Positions 54,458 through 64,000 of a stretch of 64,000 nucleotides of DNA are shown here, piece by piece (positions within the stretch are counted from its first letter, which is position 1; each line of letters starts with the position of its first letter). The DNA is from Paraburkholderia madseniana. Lineage in GTDB: Bacteria; Pseudomonadota; Gammaproteobacteria; Burkholderiales; Burkholderiaceae. The position numbers and the translations under genes were made by a program. The stretch is from contig NZ_VOSW01000012.1 of NCBI RefSeq assembly GCF_009690905.1, positions 62,001 through 126,000 on the forward strand, in the 5' to 3' direction. The notes under the pieces were generated by a model, which was not told the DNA's origin, did not search any database, and saw only the letters and a list, made by a program, of their open reading frames with translations.

Positions 54458-55081
54458 ATGCTTCAGATACTAGGCAAAGCCTCATCCATCAACGTGCGCA
54501 AAGTACTGTGGACGTGTGCCGAACTCGCCCTGCCGTTCGAACGGGAGGACTGGGGTTCCGGATTCAGGGCGACCGACGTGCCCGAATTCGTCGCGTTGAA
54601 TCCTAACGCGATGGTTCCAGTGATCCGGGACGGGGAGTTTGTGCTGTGGGAATCCAATTCGATCATCCGTTACCTGGCCGGCCGCTATGACGGCGATTGG
54701 CTCTACCCAGGCGATCCTTGCGAGCGCGCTAAGTGCGATCAATGGATCGACTGGCAGGCGAGCGAGCTGAACCGGGCGTGGAGCTACGCGTTTCTTGCGC
54801 TGGTCCGGCACTCACCGGCTCACCAGGACCGTCTGCAGATCGACCTTTCGTGCGCGAACTGGGCGAGGCATATTGCGATCGTCGACAGGCAACTGGAGAC
54901 AACCGGTGCTTTCATCGCCGGGCAGGCGTTCTCGCTCGCGGATATTCCGATCGCGCTCTCGGTCAACCGTTGGCTTGAAACGCCATTGCAGCACGCCGAT
55001 TTTCCCGCGCTGACAGCTTACATGGAACGCCTTGCCACGCGCCCGGGCTACCTGGCGTACTGCCGCAACGGCACGCCATGA
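54458..55081 (+). CDS. Glutathione S-transferase
   Basis: The 207-residue protein has the thioredoxin-fold N-terminal domain ([20 protein letters not shown], then [20 protein letters not shown] with the cis-Pro and glutathione-binding Glu-Ser) and the helical C-terminal domain. Ser near residue 9-10 is the expected catalytic residue of the beta/theta-like class. It conjugates or reduces electrophiles with glutathione in the cytoplasm. It stands alone with no clear partner. Confidence 0.88.
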   Translation: MLQILGKASSINVRKVLWTCAELALPFEREDWGSGFRATDVPEFVALNPNAMVPVIRDGEFVLWESNSIIRYLAGRYDGDWLYPGDPCERAKCDQWIDWQASELNRAWSYAFLALVRHSPAHQDRLQIDLSCANWARHIAIVDRQLETTGAFIAGQAFSLADIPIALSVNRWLETPLQHADFPALTAYMERLATRPGYLAYCRNGTP

Positions 55082-55280
55082 GCAGTTGATTCGTGCTGCA
55101 TCTGCCTTGACGCTATCAGGTAATGTCGGCGGCTTTTGCATCACGGGGTCAATTCGCACGGGACGCTTACAAAAATGCCTGCGTAGTGCTTACAAAAACC
55201 TAAGGGTCGAGTGGTTCTGCGCGCCACGATCCGAGTCGCCTACAATGGCCGTTTTTGCGACACAGATTGAAGGTTTAAAG

Positions 55281-55625
55281 ATGCGGGTATCGAAATTTGC
55301 ACTGGCTTTGCTGACGGCCTGTTTTACTCTCAACGCAAGCGCCGAGATGACGGCCGCGCAATACAAGCTCTGGGCTCATACCGACAACAACTCGGTGTAC
55401 GCGGCTTATATCACCGGCACGATCAATGCGCTGGGGTGGGCGAACGGGGATCTGGTGTCGAAGAAGCGTCCGCCGCTGTTCTGCCCGCCGCAGAACCTTG
55501 CTATCGGCAATCAGAACGTCTATCCGTTGCTCGATCAGTTTTTCACCAACCATCCGAGCATCTCGGACGACTTCCCGATTGGGCTTGCCATTCTGCGCAC
55601 GCTGCAGGCGGCGTTTCCCTGCTGA
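55281..55625 (+). CDS. Secreted Rap1a/Tai-family-like immunity protein
   Basis: The 114-residue product has a signal peptide (MRVSKFALALLTACFTLNAS, cut near ASA-EM). The mature domain ends in the pattern of the Rap1a/Tai family: 'YAAYITGTINAL', FCPPQNLAIGNQNVYPLL and LRTLQAAFPC, with the paired cysteines that form the family disulfide. Family members are periplasmic immunity proteins against type VI secretion amidase effectors. No effector or T6SS gene lies in this window, so it would be an orphan. The assignment is by pattern only. Confidence 0.7.
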   Translation: MRVSKFALALLTACFTLNASAEMTAAQYKLWAHTDNNSVYAAYITGTINALGWANGDLVSKKRPPLFCPPQNLAIGNQNVYPLLDQFFTNHPSISDDFPIGLAILRTLQAAFPC

Positions 55626-55691
55626 TACGCAGGATGAGTTGGGCTACGACGCCATTCGGAACGCGTCCATTGCCCATGCCGAAAACGCACG

Positions 55692-55720
55692 GCTTGCGGG
55701 GTCGTAAAGACCCCGCAAGC
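55692..55720. terminator. Perfect 12-bp bidirectional terminator hairpin
   Basis: GCTTGCGGGGTC (55692-55703) pairs perfectly with GACCCCGCAAGC (55709-55720) around GTAAA. It lies between the convergent immunity-protein and fabV genes, so it can end both transcripts. Runs of A or T next to the stem are short. Confidence 0.7.
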
Positions 55721-55725
55721 AAACA

Positions 55726-56922
55726 TCACATCTGCACGAGCCCGGGAATCTGCACGTCCGGATTGACGTCGGCTTCATAGTCCACGCCGGCGATCTCGAA
55801 TCCGAAGAGACGCAGGAAGTCGGTCTTGTAGCCGCTGAAGTCGGTGAGCTCGTAAATATTGTCGTTGGTCACCTGAGTCCAGAGTTCCTGAACGCGCGCT
55901 TGCACTTCGGGATCGAGTTCCTTGTAGTCCGCGCGCAGACGGCCTTCTTCGTCGATGTGCGGCGTCGTGCCGTACATGCTGTCTTTGTAGAGTCCGTAGA
56001 CCTGCTCGATGCACCCTTCGTGCGTGCCTTTTGCCTTCATCACCTTGAAGAGCAGCGACAGGTACAGCGGCATCATCGGGATCGCGGAGCTCGCCTGCGT
56101 CACGACCGCCTTGAGAACCGAAACGCGGGCATCGCCGCCCTTGGCCGCGAGTTTCTCGCGGATGCCGAGCACCTTCTCGTCGAGATCTTTCTTGGCCGCG
56201 CCGATTGAACCGTTCCAGTAGATGTCGTGCGTGATCTTTTCGCCGAGGTAGGTGAACGCGGTCGTCTTCGCGCCATCGGCGAGCACGTTGGCCTCGAGGA
56301 GGGCGTCGATCCACATCTGCCAGTCTTCGCCGCCCATCACCGCGACAGTGTTGTCGATTTCGGCTTGCGTGGCGGGTTCGAGGACGGTTTCCTTGATGAC
56401 TTCCTTGTCGGTGTCGATGCCGCGCAGGTTGACGGCCTTGCCGACCGGCTTCAGGGTCGAGGTGAACACTTCACCGGTTTTCGGATGCGTGCGCTTGGGC
56501 GCGGCGAGACTGTAGACGACCAGGTCGACCTGACCGAGATCGCGCTTGATGACTTCGATGGTGCGTTGCTTGACTTCATCCGAGAACGCGTCGCCGTTGA
56601 TGCTGGTCGCGTACAGGCCTTTTTCGGTGGCGAATTTCTCGAAGGCGGCGGTGTTGTACCAGCCAGCGGTGCCGGCTTTGGTTTCGCTGCCGGCTCGCTC
56701 GAAGAATACGCCGAGTGTGGCCGCGTCCGAGCCGAAGGCGGCGCTGATGCGGGCGGCGAGGCCGTAGCCCGTGGAGGCGCCGATCACGAGCACTTTTTTC
56801 GGGCCATTGGCGATGGGGCCGCGTGCCTTGACGTATTCGATCTGTTCTTTGACGTTGGCTTCGCAGCCAACCGGATGGGTCGATACACAGATGAAGCCAC
56901 GCACGCGCGGTTTGATGATCAT
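55726..56922 (-). CDS. fabV: NADH-dependent trans-2-enoyl-ACP/CoA reductase FabV
   Basis: The 398-residue enzyme reduces trans-2-enoyl-ACP in fatty-acid synthesis. It has FabV features: start [20 protein letters not shown], the nucleotide motif [16 protein letters not shown], and the Tyr-x8-Lys active site in [12 protein letters not shown]. Length matches FabV (about 400). FabV-type reductases resist triclosan, as known for Burkholderia and Pseudomonas. AGAGGTG precedes the ATG at 56922; the extension to 57000 is rejected. It is divergent from the PBP gene. Confidence 0.93.
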   Translation of the reverse strand: MIIKPRVRGFICVSTHPVGCEANVKEQIEYVKARGPIANGPKKVLVIGASTGYGLAARISAAFGSDAATLGVFFERAGSETKAGTAGWYNTAAFEKFATEKGLYATSINGDAFSDEVKQRTIEVIKRDLGQVDLVVYSLAAPKRTHPKTGEVFTSTLKPVGKAVNLRGIDTDKEVIKETVLEPATQAEIDNTVAVMGGEDWQMWIDALLEANVLADGAKTTAFTYLGEKITHDIYWNGSIGAAKKDLDEKVLGIREKLAAKGGDARVSVLKAVVTQASSAIPMMPLYLSLLFKVMKAKGTHEGCIEQVYGLYKDSMYGTTPHIDEEGRLRADYKELDPEVQARVQELWTQVTNDNIYELTDFSGYKTDFLRLFGFEIAGVDYEADVNPDVQIPGLVQM

Positions 56923-57072
56923 GAAGCACCTCTTGTCAGAATTGCCGACATTATAGTGGGCTTGGGTTTCTGCCTGTGCGCGGCGCCTGGGTTTGTCCAT
57001 CTGCGACGCAAAAATCGGCCTTCGCTCAGCATCTTGGTAGGATTCAGCCTTTCCCAGCAGACGGTAGCAAGT

Positions 57073-59619
57073 GTGAAGCGCCTGATCACCTCATTCCTAC
57101 AGACCCTTGAAAAAGGGCTAACCCTGGCGAACCAGCCCATCGTCCGGGGCTTCTGGCACCTGCGCCATCCCACGCTGCGCGGCGTGGCATGGGCCTGTGC
57201 CGCGATCCCGGTGCTGCTGGTTCTGTATGTGCTGATCCTGATTCCGTTCACGCCCAGCATCGGCGACATCCGCAAGGCGAAAATCGAGCAGCCGGCGCAG
57301 ATTCTCTCGGCGGACGGCAAACTGCTGGCCGAATTCAAGCCCTCGAACCGCGAGTGGGTGAAACTCAAGGACATCTCGCCGAACGTGGCGAATGCGCTGA
57401 TCGCCACGGAAGACCACCGCTTCTATCAGCATTTCGGGCTGGATTGGCGCCGCACGGCGTCCGCCGCGCTGCACACGTTTTCCGGCGATCGCCAGGGTGG
57501 TTCGACCATCACCCAGCAACTCGCCCGCAATCTTTATCCCGACGAGATCGGCCGCGCCCCCACGCTGACCCGCAAGATCAAGGAGGCGATTACGGCCTTC
57601 AAGATCGAGGCGCTCTACACCAAGGACGAGATCCTCGAGACCTACCTCAACACGGTGCCGTTCCTCTACAACGCCTATGGCATCGAGATGGCGGCGCGAA
57701 CCTATTTCGACAAATCGGCCGGTGACCTGAATGTGCTGGAAAGCGCGACGCTCACCGGCATGCTCAAGGGCAATAGCTACTACAACCCGGTGCTCAACCC
57801 GGAACGCGCCTTGCAACGGCGCAACACGGTGCTGGCGCAAATGGTCAAGTACGGCAAGCTCACGCCCGCGGCCTACGCAACGCTTTCGCGCCGTTCCTTG
57901 CGCATCGATTTCGAGCGGCAAACCGAGCCGCCCGGACCCGCGCCGCACTTCGCGCAGCAACTGCGCAAGTGGCTCGCGGCATGGGCCGATCGCAACGACT
58001 ACAACATCTATTCCGATGGCCTGGTGGTGCGGACCACCATCGATTCACGTTTGCAGACCATGGCCACTCAGGCCGTGACCTTGCAGGGCAACCAGTTGCA
58101 GGGCATCGCGAATTCGGCGTGGGGCACGCGCGCGAGTTGTGCGAATGGCCGCGACCTGCTGCAGACTTTCCTGCGCGAAACGCCCGACTATCGCGCCACA
58201 AAAGACGCCGGCCTGACGGATGACGACGCGATGAAGCGGGTCTCGTCCGACCGCGACCTGGTGAAGAGCGTGTGCGAGTCCAAGACCCGGGTGCAGGCGG
58301 ATTTCCTCGCCATGGACCCGCGCAATGGCCAGATCAAGGCATGGGTCGGCAGCCGAGACTTCAGCCAGGACCCGTTCGACCACGTCCAGCAGGCGCGGCG
58401 TCAACCAGGTTCGACCTTTAAGCCGTTCGTCTACGCCGCAGCCTTCGAAGATGGCGCCAAACCCAGCGATACGTTTATCGACAAGCCCGTCGAAATTCCG
58501 CTGGCCGGCGGCGAAGTCTGGCGTCCGAGCGACGAGGACGAGCCGAGCGAGCGGGCTATCAGTCTGCGCGACGGCCTAGCTTATTCGCGCAACCGGATTA
58601 CCGCCCAGTTGATGGAAACGGTCGGTCCCAACAAGGTCGCGAGACTGGCACGCGCCATGGGCGTGCGCGACAGCGAACTCGATCCGGTGCCGTCGCTCGC
58701 GCTCGGCACGAGCCCAGTGACGCTGAAAGAGATGGTCTCGGCCTACGGCACGATCGCCAACCTTGGCGGTTACGTCGAGCCGGTGATGGTCACCCGCATC
58801 GAAGACCGCAACGGCGAAGTGCTGGCCGAGTTCGAGCCGGCATCGCCCAAACAGGAGTTGCCGGCCGACGCCGCCCGTACCCTCGTCGATGTGATGCGCG
58901 ACGTGGTGAGCAGGGGCACCGGTTCGAGCATTCGCAGCCGCTTCGGCGTGCGTGGCGATGTCGCGGGCAAGACGGGTACGACGCAGGGCAACGCGGACGG
59001 CTGGTTCATCCTGATCCAGCCGCAACTCGTGGCCGGGGCGTGGGTCGGCTTCAACGACAACCGGGTCACCTTGCGCAGCGACTATTGGGGCCAGGGGGCG
59101 CACAGCGCGTTGCCGATCGTCGGCGACTTTTTCCAGCGCGCGCAACGCTCGAAGCTGGTGGACAGTCGCGTCAGGTTCGCGACCGATCAGGAGCCGGGCT
59201 GGTTTGCGGAACGCTCGGGCAGGCTGCGCGAGTGGTTCCAGCATCTGTTTGCAGCGTCGCCCGGGAAGACGGAGGCGCCGGTTGGCACGCGCAATACGAC
59301 GCGCCATGCGCCTGCTGTTGCCACAGCTACGGCTGTCGCTGCACCGGCATCCGCTGCATCGGTGGCATCGACATCCGTGGCGTCTGCAACCGCCGCGGAT
59401 GTTGAACCGCGCGCGCTGCCGCCGCAGCCGCCGCTCCTTCAAGCACCGGCATCAACGGCTGCGCCTGCAAACAGGGCCGTCGACGGTGAGGTGCATGGCG
59501 GCGGCGAGCCGGCCCTGGCGCCGACGCCCACGCCGGACGACGTGTTGCCGCCGGATGCAGGCGGCGGCGCGGCAAACTCACTCCCAAGCGTGCCAGCGAG
59601 CGCGAGCGCATCGCCCTGA
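57073..59619 (+). CDS. Class A penicillin-binding protein (bifunctional glycosyltransferase/transpeptidase)
   Basis: The 848-residue product has one membrane anchor at about residues 39-60 and a GT51 glycosyltransferase with catalytic Glu113 in [13 protein letters not shown] and [15 protein letters not shown]. The transpeptidase has SxxK as STFK (about Ser447), SRN (about 505) and KTGTT (about 633). It builds and cross-links peptidoglycan from the periplasmic side. Ala/Pro/Thr-rich low-complexity sequence fills the last 110 residues. The GTG at 57073 is the best start with only weak ribosome-binding sequence; the frame upstream overlaps fabV. Insertions between 58083 and 58300 distinguish it from E. 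coli PBP1A. Confidence 0.9.
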   Translation: MKRLITSFLQTLEKGLTLANQPIVRGFWHLRHPTLRGVAWACAAIPVLLVLYVLILIPFTPSIGDIRKAKIEQPAQILSADGKLLAEFKPSNREWVKLKDISPNVANALIATEDHRFYQHFGLDWRRTASAALHTFSGDRQGGSTITQQLARNLYPDEIGRAPTLTRKIKEAITAFKIEALYTKDEILETYLNTVPFLYNAYGIEMAARTYFDKSAGDLNVLESATLTGMLKGNSYYNPVLNPERALQRRNTVLAQMVKYGKLTPAAYATLSRRSLRIDFERQTEPPGPAPHFAQQLRKWLAAWADRNDYNIYSDGLVVRTTIDSRLQTMATQAVTLQGNQLQGIANSAWGTRASCANGRDLLQTFLRETPDYRATKDAGLTDDDAMKRVSSDRDLVKSVCESKTRVQADFLAMDPRNGQIKAWVGSRDFSQDPFDHVQQARRQPGSTFKPFVYAAAFEDGAKPSDTFIDKPVEIPLAGGEVWRPSDEDEPSERAISLRDGLAYSRNRITAQLMETVGPNKVARLARAMGVRDSELDPVPSLALGTSPVTLKEMVSAYGTIANLGGYVEPVMVTRIEDRNGEVLAEFEPASPKQELPADAARTLVDVMRDVVSRGTGSSIRSRFGVRGDVAGKTGTTQGNADGWFILIQPQLVAGAWVGFNDNRVTLRSDYWGQGAHSALPIVGDFFQRAQRSKLVDSRVRFATDQEPGWFAERSGRLREWFQHLFAASPGKTEAPVGTRNTTRHAPAVATATAVAAPASAASVASTSVASATAADVEPRALPPQPPLLQAPASTAAPANRAVDGEVHGGGEPALAPTPTPDDVLPPDAGGGAANSLPSVPASASASP

Positions 59620-59659
59620 GGTTCGACCATGCCGCCCCACCCAGCGGCGGCGATTTGCC

Positions 59660-60778
59660 TTAGAACCGATGTGTCATGCCCACCGTTGCAAGAATCTGCT
59701 TGGTTCCGGGTGCGGTCACGGTCACGCCCGGCCAGCTCACCGTGGCGGTACCGTTGTTCTTCATGTAGCCCGCTCGCATGTACAAACTCGTACGTTGAGA
59801 GATCGAATGATCGACGCCCAGTTCGATGCTCGGCGTATTGTCATGCGCACCGCGCACGCTGCGCTGAACGCCCGCAATCGTGATCGTATCGGCCGGGGTT
59901 GCCTGAATCGTCGCGCCCAACTCCGCAATGCTTAGCGAATGGGCGGTGCCCAGGTGCGCGGCCAGCGACCCATGCGCCGGGTCCTGCGGGCGGTTGTAAG
60001 AATAGTTGAACTGGAAGTTCACGATACCGATCCGGTAAGCGAGCGCGCCGATGAAGTGCTCAGTGCCCAGCAGGCTCAGCGACGTGGGCAGGCCGGCGAT
60101 GGTCACCTGTCCCGGATGCTGGTTCACGTAGGCAAGACCCGCGTAGAAACCGTAGCCCGAGTAAGTGGCCGCGACGTTCAGCATGTTGCCGGTCGTGGCC
60201 GGCACAGGCTGGCTCACCGTGGCAGAGAACGCATACATGCCGTACAACTTCAGGCCCTTCATATCCGGCGATTGATACATGATCGAATTGCTGGCGCGGC
60301 CGGAATCGTATTGCGTCGACAGCGTGTTCCGATCCACTGCGAGGACGTTGGCCGAAAACGGCGACAACACTTCGTTCGCGCGAAACGGATCGGACGGATA
60401 GATGACCCGGAAACTCGGCTCGTACTGGCGTCCCATGGTCAACGAGCCGTATTGGTCGTGGCTCAGGCCGACCCATGCCTGACGATAGAAGAGCGCCGAC
60501 GTGTCGGCGAACAAGCCGCCGTTGTTCACGTTAAAGCCCGTTTCGACGGTGAACTGCGCCTTCAGGCCGCCGCCCAGGTCTTCAGTGCCCTTCAGGCCGA
60601 ACAGGGAGCCCGTCGAGCCTCCGCTCTTTTCGGCATACGAATGAACGCCGCCGTTGTCCAGATACTGGATGTTCGAATCGACGACGCCGTACAAGGTCAC
60701 GCTCGACTCGGCGGCCGCGGCGCCACCGGCGGCCAGAATCAGCCTGGCTCCGCAAACGCCATGGTTGATAAAACGCAT
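59660..60778 (-). CDS. Gram-negative porin (third copy type)
   Basis: This 372-residue porin has a somewhat unusual signal peptide (MRFINHGVCGARLILAAGGA), then ESSVTLYGVVDSNIQYLDNG. It ends with the C-terminal Phe (ATVGMTHRF). GAGGAGA lies before the ATG. The conserved loop-3 region ('FYRQAWVGLSHDQYGSLTMG') is present. It converges on the PBP gene with 40 bases between stops. Confidence 0.9.
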   Translation of the reverse strand: MRFINHGVCGARLILAAGGAAAAESSVTLYGVVDSNIQYLDNGGVHSYAEKSGGSTGSLFGLKGTEDLGGGLKAQFTVETGFNVNNGGLFADTSALFYRQAWVGLSHDQYGSLTMGRQYEPSFRVIYPSDPFRANEVLSPFSANVLAVDRNTLSTQYDSGRASNSIMYQSPDMKGLKLYGMYAFSATVSQPVPATTGNMLNVAATYSGYGFYAGLAYVNQHPGQVTIAGLPTSLSLLGTEHFIGALAYRIGIVNFQFNYSYNRPQDPAHGSLAAHLGTAHSLSIAELGATIQATPADTITIAGVQRSVRGAHDNTPSIELGVDHSISQRTSLYMRAGYMKNNGTATVSWPGVTVTAPGTKQILATVGMTHRF

Positions 60779-61177
60779 GCATGTCTCCTCTTTTTATATC
60801 CGCCGGTTGCGGACTCGATTGCACAGTCTTTGCTGCGGAGTTAACGCGGGTGGGGTTCTCCGACCCGACTCCTGCGCGCCGCAAAATGGAATGACCGTGC
60901 TAATTTCGGTCAACTAGAGGAATAAAGCCAGTGCATTGTTCGTATGAGGAGAGTGCAGAAATTGCATGCAACAGAAGGGGCGCGGAAACAGGGCTCAGGC
61001 CCGCGGGGACGCGGTGTTTGTCTGTTGTGCCGCGGACTTGCGGAGCCCCTTCCTGGCGTGGACTGCCAGCGATTGTTCAGGCGTGTGCAACAGTGTTTTC
61101 AGGTGACGAAGCTGATCTCGCGCGCCTGATTGCGCATAATTTCGAGATTGGTAAACGGTTAAAAAATGTAGACGAAT
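60779..61177. other. Intergenic region, no gene seen
   Basis: The 399 bases separate the leftward porin from the rightward lipoprotein gene. Open frames on the plus strand (60931-61410, 60944-61129) have neither family resemblance nor typical codon use. Presumably it holds both promoters. Confidence 0.4.
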
Positions 61178-61549
61178 ATGTTCAACCCTGTGTCAGATTC
61201 CGTGCTCGATCAGGAGCGGGCATCCGTAGTGCCGCAGCGCAGAAGCGCGTTGTCCAGGCGGGGGCGGGTGCTCATCGCGGCAGTGGCCGCGTGCGCCAGC
61301 CTGGTGGGATGCGCATCGACGACCGATGTTGTCGCAACCGACAAACCCGGCACATACACGGTAGCGGCGAGCGCCACCGGCGGGAAGATGGCCTGGGCGC
61401 GCGCGCATGAACACGCAATAAGCGAGGCGCGCGACTACTGCGAGCGTCGCGGCATGCAGAGCAGTGTCACGACTGAAACGGTGAGCGGCGTGCAGATGAT
61501 GACCGAGCATGCGTCGTCAGTGAATTTCGAGTGTCATCCGAAGTTCTAG
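61178..61549 (+). CDS. Small putative lipoprotein
   Basis: The 123-residue product has a hydrophobic segment ending in a lipobox-like LVGC (Cys about 45), preceded by an unusually long, polar and basic N-terminus of about 28 residues. A GTG further in (61268-61272 region) could give a normal lipoprotein signal, so the start is uncertain. The mature part ends 'MTEHASSVNFECHPKF' and contains a pair of Cys residues. No family is recognised beyond a resemblance to small betaproteobacterial lipoproteins. Confidence 0.55.
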   Translation: MFNPVSDSVLDQERASVVPQRRSALSRRGRVLIAAVAACASLVGCASTTDVVATDKPGTYTVAASATGGKMAWARAHEHAISEARDYCERRGMQSSVTTETVSGVQMMTEHASSVNFECHPKF

Positions 61550-61600
61550 GGGAGACCGGCGAGTGCTACCGTCGCCGTCAGCGTACGAATTTTCATGCGA

Positions 61601-62296
61601 TTACTCCTGGCTGAGTGCCATGACATCGTTGTTCAGTTCCGATGCCGAGGCCGGCTCCGACTTCGCCGGGTTGACCCAGTGCGCCGCCACCGCAGCGAGT
61701 TCGGTGCGCGCGCGTTCGAGTGCTTCGATCCGTGCGGCCTGATCCGAAAACTGCAACGGCTGCGCGTCGACAAAGGTCGGGTCCGCGACACCGAGAAATC
61801 CGAATGCGGCCTTAAGCGCCGGCGTCAGCGCATCCATCGACGAGTAGGGCGAGCCGGCGCGTAAGTCAGCACCACGACTCGTGATGAAAAGCACCTTTTG
61901 CCGCGCAAGCCGGCCTTCTATGCGCCCGTCGTCTGTGAATACGTAGGTCAGCCCGGTGCGCGTGATGCTGTCGACAAACGCCTTGAACACGGAGGGCATC
62001 GACCAGTTGTACATGGGCATGGCAAAGACCAACGCGTCGGCGTCGAGCAGGCGCTTGCACAGCGCATCCGATGCCGCCAGCGTCGCTTTCATGGCGGGCG
62101 TGCGCTCATCCAACGGCGTGTAGGTCGCGATGGCGAATGCTTCGCTCACATGCGGCGGCGTATCGACCGTGACGTCGAGGTAGTCGACCTCGATATCCAG
62201 ACCTTCTTCACGCAGGCGCTCCAGAAAATGCTGGCTCAACGCGCGCGAGTTGGATCGCTCGCGTTTGGCGCTCGCGTCGACGTGCATGATTTTCAT
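61601..62296 (-). CDS. FMN-dependent NADH-azoreductase-like protein
   Basis: The 231-residue flavodoxin-fold protein resembles AzoR: MKIMHVDASAKRERSNSRAL (FMN phosphate loop), then LVFAMPMYNWSMPSVFKAFV and 'VLFITSRGADLRAGSP'. Such enzymes reduce azo compounds and quinones with NADH. It is slightly longer than E. coli AzoR (about 200) because of a C-terminal extension. It lies 58 bases downstream of the AhpD-like gene on the same strand and may be co-expressed with it. Confidence 0.88.
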   Translation of the reverse strand: MKIMHVDASAKRERSNSRALSQHFLERLREEGLDIEVDYLDVTVDTPPHVSEAFAIATYTPLDERTPAMKATLAASDALCKRLLDADALVFAMPMYNWSMPSVFKAFVDSITRTGLTYVFTDDGRIEGRLARQKVLFITSRGADLRAGSPYSSMDALTPALKAAFGFLGVADPTFVDAQPLQFSDQAARIEALERARTELAAVAAHWVNPAKSEPASASELNNDVMALSQE

Positions 62297-62354
62297 GACT
62301 TCGTTCCTTCAGGGTTATGCAGAAAGGGTTCGCAGGGGCGTGGCGACGGCGCGC

Positions 62355-62792
62355 TCAAGCCGGCATCTTGCGAAACGCGATCGCAAAGCGATTCCATGCG
62401 TTGATGGCGGAGATCAGCAGCGTCAGGTCGACCAGTTCTTCGTCGCTGAAATGCGGGCGTACGGCTTGCCACACGGCGTCGGGTACGTGTTCTTGCGACA
62501 CCAGCGTGAGCGCTTCGGTCCATTCGAGCGCCGCGCGTTCACGGTCAGTGAAGAAGGGCGTTTCACGCCACACCACGACGGTGGCCAGACGCCGCTCGGA
62601 TTCGCCGCCTTTGCGGGCGTCGGTGACGTGCATGTCGACGCAGAACGCGCAGCCGTTGATCTGCGAGGCGCGCAGACGGACCAGTTCGGTCAGCGATTTT
62701 TCGAGGGCCGATTTGCCGATGCGTTCTTCGACGCCGAGCATCGCCTTGATGGCAGCGGGGTTGGCTTTGTAGAAGTCGAGACGTTGTTCCAT
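62355..62792 (-). CDS. Carboxymuconolactone decarboxylase/AhpD-family protein
   Basis: The 145-residue all-helical protein has the redox Cys-x2-Cys in INGCAFCVDMHVTDARKGG, with the conserved His five residues on, as in AhpD-like peroxidase-family proteins. It starts MEQRLDFYKANPAAIKAMLG. Its likely role is removal of peroxides or a related thiol reaction in the cytoplasm. It lies 58 bases upstream of the azoreductase gene in the same direction, a common pairing in oxidative-stress loci. Confidence 0.88.
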   Translation of the reverse strand: MEQRLDFYKANPAAIKAMLGVEERIGKSALEKSLTELVRLRASQINGCAFCVDMHVTDARKGGESERRLATVVVWRETPFFTDRERAALEWTEALTLVSQEHVPDAVWQAVRPHFSDEELVDLTLLISAINAWNRFAIAFRKMPA

Positions 62793-63052
62793 GATTCACT
62801 CCTTGGGGGTTGGACCCACGCCGTGGGTCGGTGAGTGAAGATTAGGCGTTCGACTGGTGTTATTAAATGACCGATTTTGTCTGTTTTTGGGTAGCCACTT
62901 TGTCCATGTATCGTGGGTGATGATTCCCGCGGAATCGTTCGCTTGCGTGGTGGCCTTCGCGATGAGCCAGCCGGGCGATGTCGGCCTGAACGAAATCCTG
63001 TTCAGGCCGACTAGTCAGGAGCCTTGAGCCGGGCGGTTCTGAGGGGTCCGAC

Positions 63053-63988
63053 TCAGATGTCTTCCGCGTAGTCGATACCGGTCAGCACACCCAGATGAGC
63101 AACGGTGGTGAAATGCGCTTCTTGCTTCAGATCGATGTCCAACTCGCGCACGTTGCCGCCCAGATCGGTCACAAATGCGCGGCGCCCCCGGGAGTCGAGA
63201 GACACGCCAATCCCTTCTTTCAGCTCGCGGGCGAGCACCTGGCGATCAACCAGTCCGGACGCCGTGATTTTTGCGCGATTCAGTGTATTTCCGTCATGCG
63301 TATCGTCGCCACGATCCGTCCAGTAAAGCATGGTGTCGCGGTGATCGATATCGAGATCGATCGGCTCGGGCAGATCGGCCAGCAAACATTCGATATCCGG
63401 GCGTCTATCGGGTGTCGCACCAGGCGGCAGCTCGATGCCCGCCCTGAAGATGCGGCCCTCTCCGGCATCCGGCGCTCCCTTTTGCGTCCAGTAGACATGC
63501 CCGTTTGCCTTATCCAGGACGATGCCTACGCAATGGCGCTTCGCGTCGGCCGTATCCTCCGGGAAATTCCCGGTGCGAACGAGTTCCGTCACCTCCGTGC
63601 CGTCCAGCCGCGCACGCATGACTCGCATGCCTTCGCGATCGCACCAGTACAGGTGACCACCTTCCTTATCCAATACGATTTCCTTGGGCGTTCCGGCCAT
63701 ACCGGAAGGCACCAGCACCCGATGCCCGGTTCCGTCGAGCTTCGCGCTTTCGATCGTGCCGTCGTTCGGGGGAACTGCACCGGAAGCCGGATCGCCGTCG
63801 ACCAGATGGATGCCGGTTCCCATGTTGGTCCAGTAGAGCATCTGGTTTTCAGCATCGACCTTGATGCCGTCGGGCGTGCGCGTGAGGTTCCCGAGAACGA
63901 CCTCGTGTGAACCGTCCGGCGACAGAGCGATGATCGCCGGTGGACGTGCCTGCAGGACATACAGCGTACCGCCATTGTTCGTAGCCAC
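63053..63988 (-). CDS. YWTD-type beta-propeller protein, start close to window edge
   Basis: The 311-residue product has five or six blades of the LDL-receptor YWTD type: 'MLYWTNMGTGIHLVDG', 'GHLYWCDREGMRVMRARLDG', 'GHVYWTQKG', and 'TMLYWTDRGDDTHDGNTLNR'. It lacks a signal peptide, so it may be cytoplasmic. A GTG at 63988 with AGGG eight bases upstream is a good start. The frame stays open to the window edge at 64000, so a longer N-terminus cannot be excluded. Function unknown; bacterial YWTD proteins of this size have no assigned activity. Confidence 0.75.
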   Translation of the reverse strand: MATNNGGTLYVLQARPPAIIALSPDGSHEVVLGNLTRTPDGIKVDAENQMLYWTNMGTGIHLVDGDPASGAVPPNDGTIESAKLDGTGHRVLVPSGMAGTPKEIVLDKEGGHLYWCDREGMRVMRARLDGTEVTELVRTGNFPEDTADAKRHCVGIVLDKANGHVYWTQKGAPDAGEGRIFRAGIELPPGATPDRRPDIECLLADLPEPIDLDIDHRDTMLYWTDRGDDTHDGNTLNRAKITASGLVDRQVLARELKEGIGVSLDSRGRRAFVTDLGGNVRELDIDLKQEAHFTTVAHLGVLTGIDYAEDI

Positions 63989-64000
63989 AGTAAGTACCCT

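Noticed and set aside
56227..57072. Upstream extension of the penicillin-binding protein frame
   Set aside because: It overlaps the opposite strand of fabV and lacks a membrane anchor; the anchor and family start follow the GTG at 57073.

Overview
The window looks like chromosomal DNA of a high-GC betaproteobacterium of the Burkholderia/Paraburkholderia type. This is inferred from three 16-stranded-type porins with the usual N-terminal 'QSSVTLYG' or 'ESSVTLYG' motif, the dense metabolic islands each with its own LysR, AraC or GntR regulator, FabV as enoyl reductase, and strong GC bias in coding DNA. No rRNA, tRNA, integrase, transposase or CRISPR array was seen. The window is mostly intact metabolic genes.

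Region 1 (1-11.6 kb) is a cell-surface or exopolysaccharide locus. It holds a secreted SGNH hydrolase (cut by the window edge) coupled to an acyltransferase-3 protein, a secreted beta-propeller with an EF-hand loop, a Wzx-type flippase, a protein made of two fused GT4 glycosyltransferases, a second acyltransferase-3 protein, a 47-residue membrane peptide and galU. Its intergenic regions are conspicuously AT-rich. Region 2 (11.7-16 kb) holds glcB and a GlcG-like gene (glyoxylate use), a MOSC protein, and a graveyard with remnants of a response regulator and a GAF sensor.

Region 3 (16-26 kb) is an assimilatory nitrate island. A sigma-54 promoter with a possible NtrC site drives a leader that contains a hexaloop hairpin and an intrinsic terminator. 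It is followed by nirB, nirD and a 1400-residue nitrate reductase fused to a CysJ-like flavoprotein. A second sigma-54 promoter precedes the nitrate transporter, which is followed by a small soluble protein with a NarX/PilJ-type P-box and a degenerate chemoreceptor hairpin tip. The promoter, leader and sensor parts together make this the most interesting region.

Region 4 (26-35.3 kb) has an SRPBCC/ArsR pair, a porin, and a likely sugar-acid or hydroxy-acid catabolic island (ALDH, MFS, mandelate-racemase-family enzyme, GMC oxidoreductase, LysR). Region 5 (35.4-44.9 kb) is an amine-oxidation island: copper amine oxidase, a polytopic membrane protein with an 11-residue tandem repeat, aldehyde dehydrogenase, AraC regulator, amino-acid/amine permease and porin. 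The amine oxidase and permease promoters share a 28-bp near-identical operator.

Region 6 (44.9-54.3 kb) contains Tam, LysR, and a polyamine-catabolism island: GntR, class III aminotransferase, gamma-glutamylpolyamine-synthetase-like GS, AraC, N-carbamoylputrescine amidase and acetylpolyamine amidohydrolase. Two perfect TTTGATCAAA palindromes lie in its divergent promoter. Region 7 (54.4-64 kb) is mixed: GST, a Rap1a/Tai-like immunity protein, fabV, a class A penicillin-binding protein, a porin, a small lipoprotein, azoreductase, an AhpD-like protein and a YWTD beta-propeller protein.
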